This document shows positions 42,322 through 50,718 of a DNA stretch of 64,000 bases, one piece after another; the first letter of the stretch is position 1, and each line of letters opens with the position of its first letter. The translations under genes and the position numbers were made by a program. The notes under the pieces were generated by a model, which worked only from the letters and a program-made list of their open reading frames with translations, was not told the DNA's origin and did not search any database. The stretch comes from Larkinella humicola (lineage in GTDB: Bacteria > Bacteroidota > Bacteroidia > Cytophagales > Spirosomataceae). The stretch lies in NCBI RefSeq assembly GCF_008727875.1, contig NZ_VTWS01000002.1:806001-870000 (forward strand), given 5' to 3'.

Positions 42322-44634
42322 ATGCGCTATTCGCTTCGCCTGATTTTGATCCTTCTGTTAACCGGCCCGCTGGCAACCTCGCTTTGGGCGCAGGCTGATC
42401 GGGCCCGGCGGAAACAATATCTGGAAGAATCCCTGCGGCTGAATGTGCAGCAGGACCACCGGCATCCGATCAGCCGACGGGTGACGCTTCAGGACAGCAC
42501 CTGGCTGGATTGGCAACGGCGAACGGGCGAATTACCCCCCGATTTTTCCGCACTTCCGTCCGTACCGTTTCTGCCCGACCCGCTGATGTCGGGCACGACC
42601 GGAAAACGCATCCAAACCGCAGCCGACTGGTCGCAGGAACGAAACCGGATCAGGCGGGAATTTCAGCACTGGATCGGCGGAACCGTCCCCCCGGCTCCGG
42701 CATCCGTCACCCCCCGGATTCTTTCGGATCGCACCGAAGGGGCCGTCCGGATTCAACGGATCGAACTATCGTTTGGTCCCGAAAACCGCGCCCGAATGAC
42801 GCTGGAACTGATGATTCCGCCGGGAAAAGGAACCTTGCCGGTTTACATGACGCCCGTGACCCACCGGGGTTGGGCGCAACTGGCCGTCAAGCGCGGCTAC
42901 ATCGGTTGCGTGTATGCCGGGGCCGATACGCAGGACGACACGCAGGCCTATCAGGCTCTTTACCCCGACTATGACTTTACCGGTTTGATGCGCCGGGCCT
43001 GGGGTGCTTCGCGGGTAGTGGATTACCTAGTTACGCGAAACGAAGTCAATCCGGCCCAGATCGCCATTACGGGGCATTCGCGCAATGGCAAGCAGGCGTT
43101 GTGGGCGGCTGCGTTCGACGAGCGGTTTGCGGCTGTCATTTCCAGCAGTTGCGGAACGGGCGGCATCACCCCCTGGCGGTTTAGCGACCCGCAATACGGC
43201 AACCAGACCATCGACGACATTTGCGCCAACGCGGCCCACTGGTTTCACCCGCGTCTGCGGTTTTTCTTCGGGCGGGAAGACCGCCTGCCCATCGACCAGA
43301 ACCAGCTTCTGGCCCTGATCGCTCCGCGCAGTTTGCTGCTCACCTACTCGACGGTGGAACGGCAGTTGAATCCGTGGGCGAACGAGCAATGTTACCAGTC
43401 CGTAAAAACCGTCTATGATTTTCTGAAATCGCCCGAAAAAATTGGCCTGCTTCCCCGCATGGGCGAACATGCCGTCACGACCCGGGATGTGGAACGGTGC
43501 CTGGATTTTCTGGACAACCAGTTCAAACGAAAAACCGCCCGCTGGGAAAACGTCCGGTATTGTGATTTTTCCTATCCGAACTGGCTCCGAACGACTAAAA
43601 CCGTACGTCCCTCCTGGCCCGCGATCCGCCTGAACGAAGCCAAAGATACCGTTGCGCTGGGTCGCCAGAAGCAGGCCATCCGGGCACGTCTCAACTGGTT
43701 GCTGGGGGATGAACCCGCCGGAGTGAAACCCAATCCCGTAGCGCCCACCACCATCGACCGCGTCGACTGGATCGACGGCATCACGGGCCGCCCCAAACCC
43801 AAACGCGCGACAATTACGCATCTGGGGCCGTATACCGCCATGGGCGACCACCTGAGCGGCACCCTGTACCAGCCGGATGGTCCGTTGAAGCCAGGCAAAA
43901 AGAGACCCGTTGTCATTTACCTGCATTCTTACAATTACAACACCGGCTACGCCGTTGGCTACAAACCCGAGGGCGGGCGGGGTAATGAAGTGCTGTTTCA
44001 GGAGATGCTGGATCAGGGCTTTGCGGTTCTGGCCATCGACCTGCTGGGATTCGGCAACCGCCTGGAAGAAGGCACCTACTTTTACGAACGCTTCCCGGCC
44101 TGGTCCAAAATGGGCAAAATGGTGAGCGATGTCCGCGCGTGTGTCGATGCGCTTGAAACTTACGAAGGCCTTGACAACCGGCAGATTTATGTACTGGGTG
44201 AAACCATCGGCGGCCGCGTTGCCCTGATGGCGGCTGCGCTCGATCAACGGATCGCGGGCGTCGCCGTTGTGGCTGCGTTTTCGCCCTGGCGGACGAGTAC
44301 GAAGCAGCATGAAAGCCTGAGAAATGACGCTTACCAACACGGTTTTTTGCCCCGGCTGGGCTTGTTTGCCGAAAACCCGCAACAGGCACCGGTCGATTAT
44401 GACGAAATTATGGCCTGCATTGCCCCGCGTCCGCTGCTGGTGATCGCGCCCAGCCTGAACCGTCATGCCGATCCGTCGGCAGTGCAGTCGGCCATGGAGC
44501 GGGTTAAAACCGTCTACGGTATCTACCAGGAAACCAGCGCCTTGCAATTTCAGACCCCACCGGAAATCAACCGGATCACCACGCCCATGCGGGCGGACCT
44601 GACGCGGTTTCTGGTACAGGCAGACAAGCCCTAA
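42322..44634 (+). CDS. Secreted two-domain alpha/beta hydrolase, CE15-like N-terminal domain
   Basis: A 770-residue secreted protein (signal peptide to LWAQ) with two hydrolase modules. The first carries G251-H-S253-R-N-G256-K in ITGHSRNGKQALWAAAFDERF, the nucleophile pattern of glucuronoyl esterases (CE15: GCSRxGK), with a likely catalytic His in MGEHAV. The second resembles dienelactone hydrolase or acetyl esterase, but its elbow reads G626-E-T628-I-G630, with Thr where Ser is expected. It may therefore be inactive or unusual. The gene follows SusD by 36 bp and probably removes ester groups from the imported glycan. Confidence 0.82.
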   Translation: MRYSLRLILILLLTGPLATSLWAQADRARRKQYLEESLRLNVQQDHRHPISRRVTLQDSTWLDWQRRTGELPPDFSALPSVPFLPDPLMSGTTGKRIQTAADWSQERNRIRREFQHWIGGTVPPAPASVTPRILSDRTEGAVRIQRIELSFGPENRARMTLELMIPPGKGTLPVYMTPVTHRGWAQLAVKRGYIGCVYAGADTQDDTQAYQALYPDYDFTGLMRRAWGASRVVDYLVTRNEVNPAQIAITGHSRNGKQALWAAAFDERFAAVISSSCGTGGITPWRFSDPQYGNQTIDDICANAAHWFHPRLRFFFGREDRLPIDQNQLLALIAPRSLLLTYSTVERQLNPWANEQCYQSVKTVYDFLKSPEKIGLLPRMGEHAVTTRDVERCLDFLDNQFKRKTARWENVRYCDFSYPNWLRTTKTVRPSWPAIRLNEAKDTVALGRQKQAIRARLNWLLGDEPAGVKPNPVAPTTIDRVDWIDGITGRPKPKRATITHLGPYTAMGDHLSGTLYQPDGPLKPGKKRPVVIYLHSYNYNTGYAVGYKPEGGRGNEVLFQEMLDQGFAVLAIDLLGFGNRLEEGTYFYERFPAWSKMGKMVSDVRACVDALETYEGLDNRQIYVLGETIGGRVALMAAALDQRIAGVAVVAAFSPWRTSTKQHESLRNDAYQHGFLPRLGLFAENPQQAPVDYDEIMACIAPRPLLVIAPSLNRHADPSAVQSAMERVKTVYGIYQETSALQFQTPPEINRITTPMRADLTRFLVQADKP

Positions 44635-44676
44635 CATCAACACAGGCAACCCTTTTTCAACTTAATCGTGAGTATA

Positions 44677-46056
44677 ATGAGCCAATCGAAATTAAAGAAC
44701 GAAAACACAGCCGGTTCAAAATCGCGGAGGACCTTTCTGGGCCAGACGCTGGCGGGAACAGCCGCGTTAAGCCTGGGCGGTATGCTGCCCGGTTTTAGTC
44801 CCAAAAGTTACGCCCGAATTCTGGGGGCCAACGAACGCATTCAGGTGGGCATGATGGGCGTCAATAGCCGCGGACTGGCGCTGGCGACCAATTTTGCGCT
44901 GCAACCCAACTGCGAAATCCGGTCGGTTTCGGACGTCGACACCCGCGCGGCTGACAAGTGCATCACCACCGTGGAAGGCATTCAGAAATCCAAACCCAAA
45001 GCTGTTCCCGATTTCCGGAAGGCACTGGAAGACAAAGACCTGGATGCGCTGGTGGTGGCGGCCCCGGATCACTGGCACGCTCCAGCCGCCATTCTGGCGT
45101 CGAAAGCCGGGAAACACGTCTATCTGGAAAAACCGTGCAGCCACAACCCGAACGAGGGCGAAATTCTGGTAGCGGCTGCTAAGAAGTACAAAAACGTGAT
45201 TCAGATGGGCAACCAGCGCCGGTCGTGGCCCAACGTGGCCGCCGGGGTCAAGGCGGTTCGGGATGGCGTGATCGGTCGGGCGTATTTTGCCAAAGGCTGG
45301 TATACCAACAACCGCCCGTCCATCGGCGTCGGGAAAGAAGCGGCCGTTCCGTCGTGGCTGAACTACGATCTGTGGCAGGGACCCGCGCCCCGGATGGCGT
45401 TCAAAGACAATCTGCTGCACTACAACTGGCACTGGTTCTGGCACTGGGGAACGGGCGAAGCCCTCAACAACGGCACGCACATGCTGGATCTGATGCGCTG
45501 GGGCCTGAACGTGGAGTATCCCAACCGGGTAACTTCCTCGGGCGGACGGTATCGCTACAAAGACGACTGGGAAACACCTGATACCCAAGTAATCAACCTC
45601 GAATTTGCCAACAATACCGGCATGACGTGGGAAGGCCGGAGTTGCAACGGACGCACCATCGAAGGCAGCAGCGTCGGCGTTATTTTCTACGGCGACACCG
45701 GTTCGTTGCAGATCGACGGGGGCAATGCCTACCGGATTTACGATCTGGAAAACAAGCTGGTGAAGGAGGTCAAGAACGACGTGGTGATCAACGCCCGCGA
45801 CCGGATGAACCCCTCGCAGGTGCTGGACGCGATTCACATCCAGAATTTCTTTGATGGCATCAAAAAAGGGACGGCCCCGAACGCCGATATTTTGAGTGGT
45901 CACCAGAGTACACTGCTCTGTCAGTTGGGTAATATCGCCCTGCGGTCGGGCGGAACGCTGGAAATTGACCCGACCAACGGCCACATCAAAAACAACCGCC
46001 AGGCGCAGCAGTACTGGAAACGCGACTACCAGCGGGGCTGGGAACCCACCGTTTAG
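44677..46056 (+). CDS. Second Tat-exported Gfo/Idh/MocA-family oxidoreductase
   Basis: A 459-residue homologue with a Tat signal (SRRTFLGQTLAGTAALSLGG). It has the Rossmann region RIQVGMMGVNSRGLALA, AAPDHWHAPAAILASKAGKHVYLEKP with the canonical EKP lysine, and a substrate region with HYNWHWFWHWGTGEALNNGTHMLDLMRWGL. An ATG three codons after a GTG was chosen. It belongs to the large secreted branch common in Bacteroidota carbohydrate loci. I checked for the YPTHGLGP-type signature that I associate with GH109 glycosidases and did not see it. Substrate unknown. The next gene is 12 bp away. Confidence 0.86.
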   Translation: MSQSKLKNENTAGSKSRRTFLGQTLAGTAALSLGGMLPGFSPKSYARILGANERIQVGMMGVNSRGLALATNFALQPNCEIRSVSDVDTRAADKCITTVEGIQKSKPKAVPDFRKALEDKDLDALVVAAPDHWHAPAAILASKAGKHVYLEKPCSHNPNEGEILVAAAKKYKNVIQMGNQRRSWPNVAAGVKAVRDGVIGRAYFAKGWYTNNRPSIGVGKEAAVPSWLNYDLWQGPAPRMAFKDNLLHYNWHWFWHWGTGEALNNGTHMLDLMRWGLNVEYPNRVTSSGGRYRYKDDWETPDTQVINLEFANNTGMTWEGRSCNGRTIEGSSVGVIFYGDTGSLQIDGGNAYRIYDLENKLVKEVKNDVVINARDRMNPSQVLDAIHIQNFFDGIKKGTAPNADILSGHQSTLLCQLGNIALRSGGTLEIDPTNGHIKNNRQAQQYWKRDYQRGWEPTV

Positions 46057-46068
46057 ATTCATAATCGC

Positions 46069-47448
46069 ATGAAAAACCAAACCAAGACGGTTGACGTAGG
46101 GTCGCTGAGCCAGCGGGATACGCGGATTTCCATCGCCCTGATCGGGCTGCTATTTTTCGTTTTCGGGTTTGTGACCTGGGTCAACGCCATCCTGATTCCT
46201 TATTTCAAGATTGCCTGCGAACTCACGAACTTCCAGTCGTATCTGGTCACCTTCGCGTTTTACATTTCGTATTTCGTGATGTCGGTGCCGTCGTCGTATC
46301 TGCTGAAAGCCACCGGTTTTAAGAAAGGCATGATGATCGGTTTCTGGATCATGGCGGTGGGCGCGTTCATTTTCGTCCCGGCCGCCCTGACGCGAACCTA
46401 CGAAATTTTTCTGCTGGGACTGTTCATGATCGGCGTCGGGCTGGCGGTTCTGCAAACGGCGGCCAATCCCTACATCACGGTTTTGGGACCGAAAGAACGG
46501 GCTGCCCAGCGCATCAGCATCATGGGCATCGGCAACAAGGGGGCCGGGATTCTGGCTCCGATTCTGTTTGCCGCCGTGATTCTGCGGGCCACCGACACCG
46601 ACCTGTTCAGCCAGTTGCCGGGCATGTCGCCCATCGAAAAAGCCCAGGCGTTGGACGAGCTGGTCCGGCGCGTGATCGTTCCGTATACGGTGATGGGCTT
46701 CGTGCTGATCGGGCTGGGCATTCTGGTTCGCTACTCGCCCCTACCCGAAATCAATACCGAACAGGAAACCTCCGAAGTGGCGGCTGCCAATTCCGGAAAA
46801 ACGTCGGTGCTTCAGTTTCCGCACCTGGTGCTGGGCGCAATCGCCATTTTTCTGCACGTCGGCACGCAGGTGATTTCCATCGATACGATCATTGGTTACG
46901 CCAGTTCGATGGGCATTTCGCTGCTGGAAGCCAAAACGTTTCCGTCGTATACGCTCTTTGCCGCCATCTGCGGGTATCTGCTGGGCATCATCCTGATTCC
47001 CAAACGCATCAGCCAGGTGAACGTCTTCAGAATCTGTACGTTGCTGGGGCTGGCGTTCACGTTACTGATTATCTTCGCGAAAAGCAGCGTAATCTTTCTG
47101 GGTCATCAGGCCGACGTTTCCATCTGGTTTATCGTGTTGCTGGGACTGGCCAACTCGCTGGTCTGGGCCAGCATCTGGCCATTGGCGCTCGACGGTCTGG
47201 GGCGGTTTACGAAAGTGGGGGCCGCGTTGCTGATCATGGGCCTGAGCGGCAATGCCATTCTGCCGTTGGTGTATGGGTATCTTGCTGATCAATACGGACT
47301 TCGGGAAGCCTATTGGGTTCTGTTTCCCTGCTACTTATATTTGGCTTATTATGCCTTTTACGGTCACCGCATTCGCCGGTGGCGGATTTCGGGGGCGGCT
47401 AAAACACCTGTTCATGAACAACACTGGCAACGCACCACAACGGATTAA
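46069..47448 (+). CDS. FucP-type sugar:H+ symporter, likely for N-acetylglucosamine (NagP-like)
   Basis: A 459-residue major facilitator with about 12 transmembrane helices. The family marks are FGFVTWVNAILIPYFKIACELTNFQSYLV at the first helix pair and LGLFMIGVGLAVLQTAANPYITVLGPKERAAQRIS. FucP-type carriers take up fucose, glucose/galactose or GlcNAc. Here nagA overlaps its 3' end by 35 bp and nagB follows, which favours GlcNAc. The substrate is therefore inferred from context. Confidence 0.88.
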   Translation: MKNQTKTVDVGSLSQRDTRISIALIGLLFFVFGFVTWVNAILIPYFKIACELTNFQSYLVTFAFYISYFVMSVPSSYLLKATGFKKGMMIGFWIMAVGAFIFVPAALTRTYEIFLLGLFMIGVGLAVLQTAANPYITVLGPKERAAQRISIMGIGNKGAGILAPILFAAVILRATDTDLFSQLPGMSPIEKAQALDELVRRVIVPYTVMGFVLIGLGILVRYSPLPEINTEQETSEVAAANSGKTSVLQFPHLVLGAIAIFLHVGTQVISIDTIIGYASSMGISLLEAKTFPSYTLFAAICGYLLGIILIPKRISQVNVFRICTLLGLAFTLLIIFAKSSVIFLGHQADVSIWFIVLLGLANSLVWASIWPLALDGLGRFTKVGAALLIMGLSGNAILPLVYGYLADQYGLREAYWVLFPCYLYLAYYAFYGHRIRRWRISGAAKTPVHEQHWQRTTTD

Positions 47449-48634
47449 AGTTACCAACGCCCGGATTCTGACCCCCTACCGGATCATTCCCCACGGCACG
47501 ATCCTGATTACGGGAAAAACGATCACGGAAATCAGCGAGCGCGACATCGACGTCCCCGACGCACTGGAACTGGATGCCGGGGGAGCGTATGTGTCGCCCG
47601 GTTTTATCGACCTGCACGTCCACGGCGGGGGCGGGTACGACTTTATGGACGGCAGCGAGGAAGCCTTTCTGCGCATCGCCGAACTCCACGCCCAATACGG
47701 CACCACCGCAATGGTGCCGACGACCCTGACCAGCACGCGCCAGGAATTGTTCAACACGCTGGAAATTTACGAGAAAGCGAACGCCAAAAATACCGCTGGC
47801 GCCCGGTTTCTGGGTATGCACCTCGAAGGGCCGTACTTTGCCATGAGCCAGCGGGGAGCCCAGGACCCGCGCTACATCCGCGATCCCGATCCGGACGAAT
47901 ACCAGGAAGTGCTGGCGCGTTCGTCGTCCGTGACGCGCTGGAGTGCCGCGCCCGAACTCAAGGGTGCGCTCAAGTTCGGGCAATTCCTTCGTTCAAAGGG
48001 CGTGCTGGCGGCTGTTGCGCATACCGACGCAGTGTATGAAGAAGTGCTGGCGGCTGTCGAAAATGGCTATTCGCTGGCCACGCACCTGTACAGCGCGATG
48101 TCGGGCGTTACCCGCCGGAACAGTTTTCGGTATGCCGGGGTGATCGAAAGTGCGTATTTGCTGGATCAGATGGACGTGGAACTCATTGCCGATGGCGTGC
48201 ATTTACCGGCCCCACTGCTCAAACTGGCCTATAAAATCAAGGGGGCTGAACGAACCGCCCTGATCACGGACGCCATGCGGGCCGCCGGAATGCCCCCGGG
48301 CAACAGCATTCTGGGCAGCCTCCACAACGGAACCGAGGTGATAGTAGAAGATGGCGTTGCCAAAATGCCGGATCGTCAGGCTTTTGCCGGTAGCGTCGCC
48401 ACCGCCGACCGGCTGGTGCGCACCATGATCAACCTGGCCGACATTCCGCTGCTCGACACCATCCGCATGATCAGCAGCACCCCGGCTCGGATCATGGGCG
48501 TTGCCGATCGGAAAGGGATTCTGGCACCGGGGAAAGACGCGGATCTGGTGTTTTTTGATGCCGATATTTCAATACAACTGACGATGGTTGAAGGACGGAT
48601 TGTCTACCAGCGTGAAAGCATCCCCGTCTTTTAA
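47414..48634 (+). CDS. nagA: N-acetylglucosamine-6-phosphate deacetylase
   Basis: NagA removes acetate from GlcNAc-6-phosphate. The 406-residue amidohydrolase has HVHGGGG (His68, His70), the metal Glu138 in HLEGP, His203 in AHTDA, His224 in ATHLYSAMSG and catalytic Asp286 in ITDAMRAAG. All expected active-site residues are present. The ATG of MNNTGN was chosen from a longer open frame that lies inside the transporter gene. The 35-bp overlap with the transporter and the short gap to nagB show a tight unit. Confidence 0.94.
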   Translation: MNNTGNAPQRIKVTNARILTPYRIIPHGTILITGKTITEISERDIDVPDALELDAGGAYVSPGFIDLHVHGGGGYDFMDGSEEAFLRIAELHAQYGTTAMVPTTLTSTRQELFNTLEIYEKANAKNTAGARFLGMHLEGPYFAMSQRGAQDPRYIRDPDPDEYQEVLARSSSVTRWSAAPELKGALKFGQFLRSKGVLAAVAHTDAVYEEVLAAVENGYSLATHLYSAMSGVTRRNSFRYAGVIESAYLLDQMDVELIADGVHLPAPLLKLAYKIKGAERTALITDAMRAAGMPPGNSILGSLHNGTEVIVEDGVAKMPDRQAFAGSVATADRLVRTMINLADIPLLDTIRMISSTPARIMGVADRKGILAPGKDADLVFFDADISIQLTMVEGRIVYQRESIPVF

Positions 48635-48665
48635 ACCCTATACGAAGAAAATACCATCCATCCGA

Positions 48666-49433
48666 ATGATTAGTCAATCGAATACCAACCAACTTGATTT
48701 TCGCCGGTTCGACAACCGGAACCAACTGGGCGACAGTGCCGCACAAACCGTGGGCAACTGCCTGCGAACCCTGCTGGCCGAACAGGCAACCGTTTCCGTG
48801 ATTTTTGCCGCAGCCCCGTCGCAGGAAGAATTTCTGGCGGCTTTGTGCCAGGAAGAAAACATCGACTGGAGCCGGATTCACGCTTTTCACATGGACGAAT
48901 ACGTCCAGTTGGCCGAGGACGCCCCGCAGCGGTTCGGCAATTTTTTGAAAGAACGGATTTTCGACCGGGTGCCTTTCCAAACCGTTAACTACTTGAACGG
49001 CAACGCCCCGGATCTGGCGGCCGAGTGCCAGCGGTACAGCGATCTCCTGAAGCAACACGCCGTCGATGTGGTTTGCATGGGCATTGGCGAAAACTGCCAC
49101 ATCGCCTTCAACGACCCCCACGTCGCCGATTTCAACGACCCGGTTTTGGTCAAGGTCGTCGATCTGGACCAGGCCTGCCGCCAGCAACAGGTGAATGATG
49201 AGTGCTTTACGGTTTTTGAAGACGTGCCAACACACGCCCTGACGCTGACGGTTCCGGCCCTGATGCAGGCGCCCCACGTTTTTTGCATGGTGCCCGGCGT
49301 CAACAAAGCGCAGGCCATCTACCACACGCTGCATTCACCGGTCAGCGAGCAGTATCCTTCCACCATTCTGCGGCTGCACGAAGATGCGGTTTTGTTCGTC
49401 GACACCGACAGTGCCTCCCGCTTACCCCAATGA
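48666..49433 (+). CDS. nagB: Glucosamine-6-phosphate deaminase-like protein
   Basis: A 255-residue NagB/6-phosphogluconolactonase-fold isomerase that would convert GlcN-6-phosphate to fructose-6-phosphate and ammonia. HMDEY (Asp77) and GIGENCHIAFNDP (His145) are clear. Compared with the GIGVDGHIAFNEP pattern of E. coli NagB, Asp141 is Asn here, Gly142 is Cys and Glu148 is Asp. It may therefore be a paralogue with changed activity or substrate. The start at MISQSNT lies 31 bp after nagA. Position beside nagA is the main reason for the nagB name. Confidence 0.82.
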   Translation: MISQSNTNQLDFRRFDNRNQLGDSAAQTVGNCLRTLLAEQATVSVIFAAAPSQEEFLAALCQEENIDWSRIHAFHMDEYVQLAEDAPQRFGNFLKERIFDRVPFQTVNYLNGNAPDLAAECQRYSDLLKQHAVDVVCMGIGENCHIAFNDPHVADFNDPVLVKVVDLDQACRQQQVNDECFTVFEDVPTHALTLTVPALMQAPHVFCMVPGVNKAQAIYHTLHSPVSEQYPSTILRLHEDAVLFVDTDSASRLPQ

Positions 49434-49479
49434 TCCTACTTGTTGTCGCCCGCATCTCGCGGGCGACAACAAGTAGGAT
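49433..49479. repeat. Perfect 21-bp-stem palindrome after nagB, with a degenerate half copy
   Basis: The arms read ATCCTACTTGTTGTCGCCCG plus C and its exact complement, around a 5-nt loop. The left arm overlaps the nagB stop codon. No T-tract follows. A partial copy, ATGATCCTATTTGTTG, recurs at 49526-49541 with 15/16 identity to 49430-49445. This suggests duplication or decay of an inserted element. Confidence 0.8.
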
Positions 49480-49651
49480 ACGAAACGGCTCTGTTCGGGA
49501 AAATTCCGCTTATTTCCCCCAACTTATGATCCTATTTGTTGCGGCATTAAGCAAAAAAAGTATCTTTCGGCGAAAGAGTGAGAGAAAGGAAAGAGAAACG
49601 CATCCCGGCCACTGGCGGTTTGCAACTTTTGCCTGTTCGGAGAGCCAATAC

Positions 49652-50710
49652 ATGAAAAAGAAAGAACTTCAGGGCGTTAAGGAAATTGCCCGCCGGGCCA
49701 ACGTCACCATTGCTACGGTAGACCGCGTGATTCATAACCGAACCGGTGTTTCGGACAAAACACGCGAGAAAATCAACAAAATCATTGAAGAACTGAACTA
49801 CCAGCCCAACATGCTGGCCCGCCGTCTGGCGTCCGGCAAAATCATCAAGCTGGCGGTTTTGATTCCTTCGGCCACCGAAGAAACCGAATTCTGGGATGCG
49901 CCTTTGCGGGGCATTCAGCGGGCCAACACCGAAATCAGCCAGTATGGCCTGCAGGTCGATTTGTTCTTTTTTGACCTCAGCGACCAGCAATCGTTCGTCC
50001 AACAGGCCAACGCCATTCTGGAATCAGCGGTCGACGGCATTGTGTTGGCGCCAATGTTTATCAACGAAGCCCGGGAGTTTACGGCGACCTGCGATGCAAA
50101 AAGCATCCCGTATGTCTTCATCGACTCGACCATTCCTGACCAGAAAAACCTTTCGTACATCGGTCCTCCCCTCTTTCAGAGCGGTTATCTGGCTGGCAAA
50201 TTAAGCACGTACGCGCTTCGGGAGAATAGCCAGTTGCTGGTGGTCAACATTGCCACGGCCATTGATAGTTACACCTACAAAGAGACGGAAGAAGGGTTCA
50301 GGGCGTATTTTGCCGAACACCACAAGTCATATCCCATCCTGCGGGTCGATAGTCACCAGACCGACGAGCAATCCGTTTTCCGGAACCTTCAGCCGCTGTT
50401 CGAAGCCAATCCGGCCATCGACGTGCTGTTCGTGACCAACTCCCGGTCCTTTCTGGTGGCGCGTTTTCTGGAAAAAGTAAAACTGGCGCAAAAACCGTTG
50501 CTCATCGGGTATGACCTGATTAAAGAAAACGCCAAATACCTCGACAACGGCCTGATCGATTTTCTGATCTGCCACCAACCCGAAGACCAGGGCTACCGGA
50601 GCATCATGACGTTGTACCAGCTTCTGATTTTTTCAAAAGCCATCGAGAAGGAGCAATACATGCCGATCGACATTGTGATGCGGGAAAATCAGGCGTTTTA
50701 CCGAAACTAA
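49652..50710 (+). CDS. LacI-family transcriptional regulator
   Basis: A 352-residue regulator with an N-terminal LacI HTH (about 6-30, VKEIARRANVTIATVDRVIHNR) and hinge helix (YQPNMLARRLASGK). The C-terminal periplasmic-binding-protein-like sensor domain (IKLAVLIPSATEETEFWDAPLRGI onwards) is of the sugar-binding type. It lies just after nagB in the same direction and is the probable controller of the SusC-to-nagB locus; the CGGGTACGTAC sites are candidate operators. The long upstream open frame is rejected since it crosses nagB and the palindrome. Confidence 0.9.
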   Translation: MKKKELQGVKEIARRANVTIATVDRVIHNRTGVSDKTREKINKIIEELNYQPNMLARRLASGKIIKLAVLIPSATEETEFWDAPLRGIQRANTEISQYGLQVDLFFFDLSDQQSFVQQANAILESAVDGIVLAPMFINEAREFTATCDAKSIPYVFIDSTIPDQKNLSYIGPPLFQSGYLAGKLSTYALRENSQLLVVNIATAIDSYTYKETEEGFRAYFAEHHKSYPILRVDSHQTDEQSVFRNLQPLFEANPAIDVLFVTNSRSFLVARFLEKVKLAQKPLLIGYDLIKENAKYLDNGLIDFLICHQPEDQGYRSIMTLYQLLIFSKAIEKEQYMPIDIVMRENQAFYRN

Positions 50711-50718
50711 CTATTCTT

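Noticed and set aside
43027-44649. 540-residue minus-strand open frame across the esterase gene
   Set aside because: Its translation is a low-complexity shadow of the GC-rich esterase gene, which has a signal peptide and hydrolase motifs.
44677-46056. GH109 alpha-N-acetylgalactosaminidase
   Set aside because: Tat signal and NAD-binding fold fit, but the YPTHGLGP-type signature that I associate with GH109 was not found; named only to family level.
44767-46080. 437-residue minus-strand frame over the second Gfo/Idh gene
   Set aside because: Antisense shadow; the plus strand has Tat signal and EKP motif.
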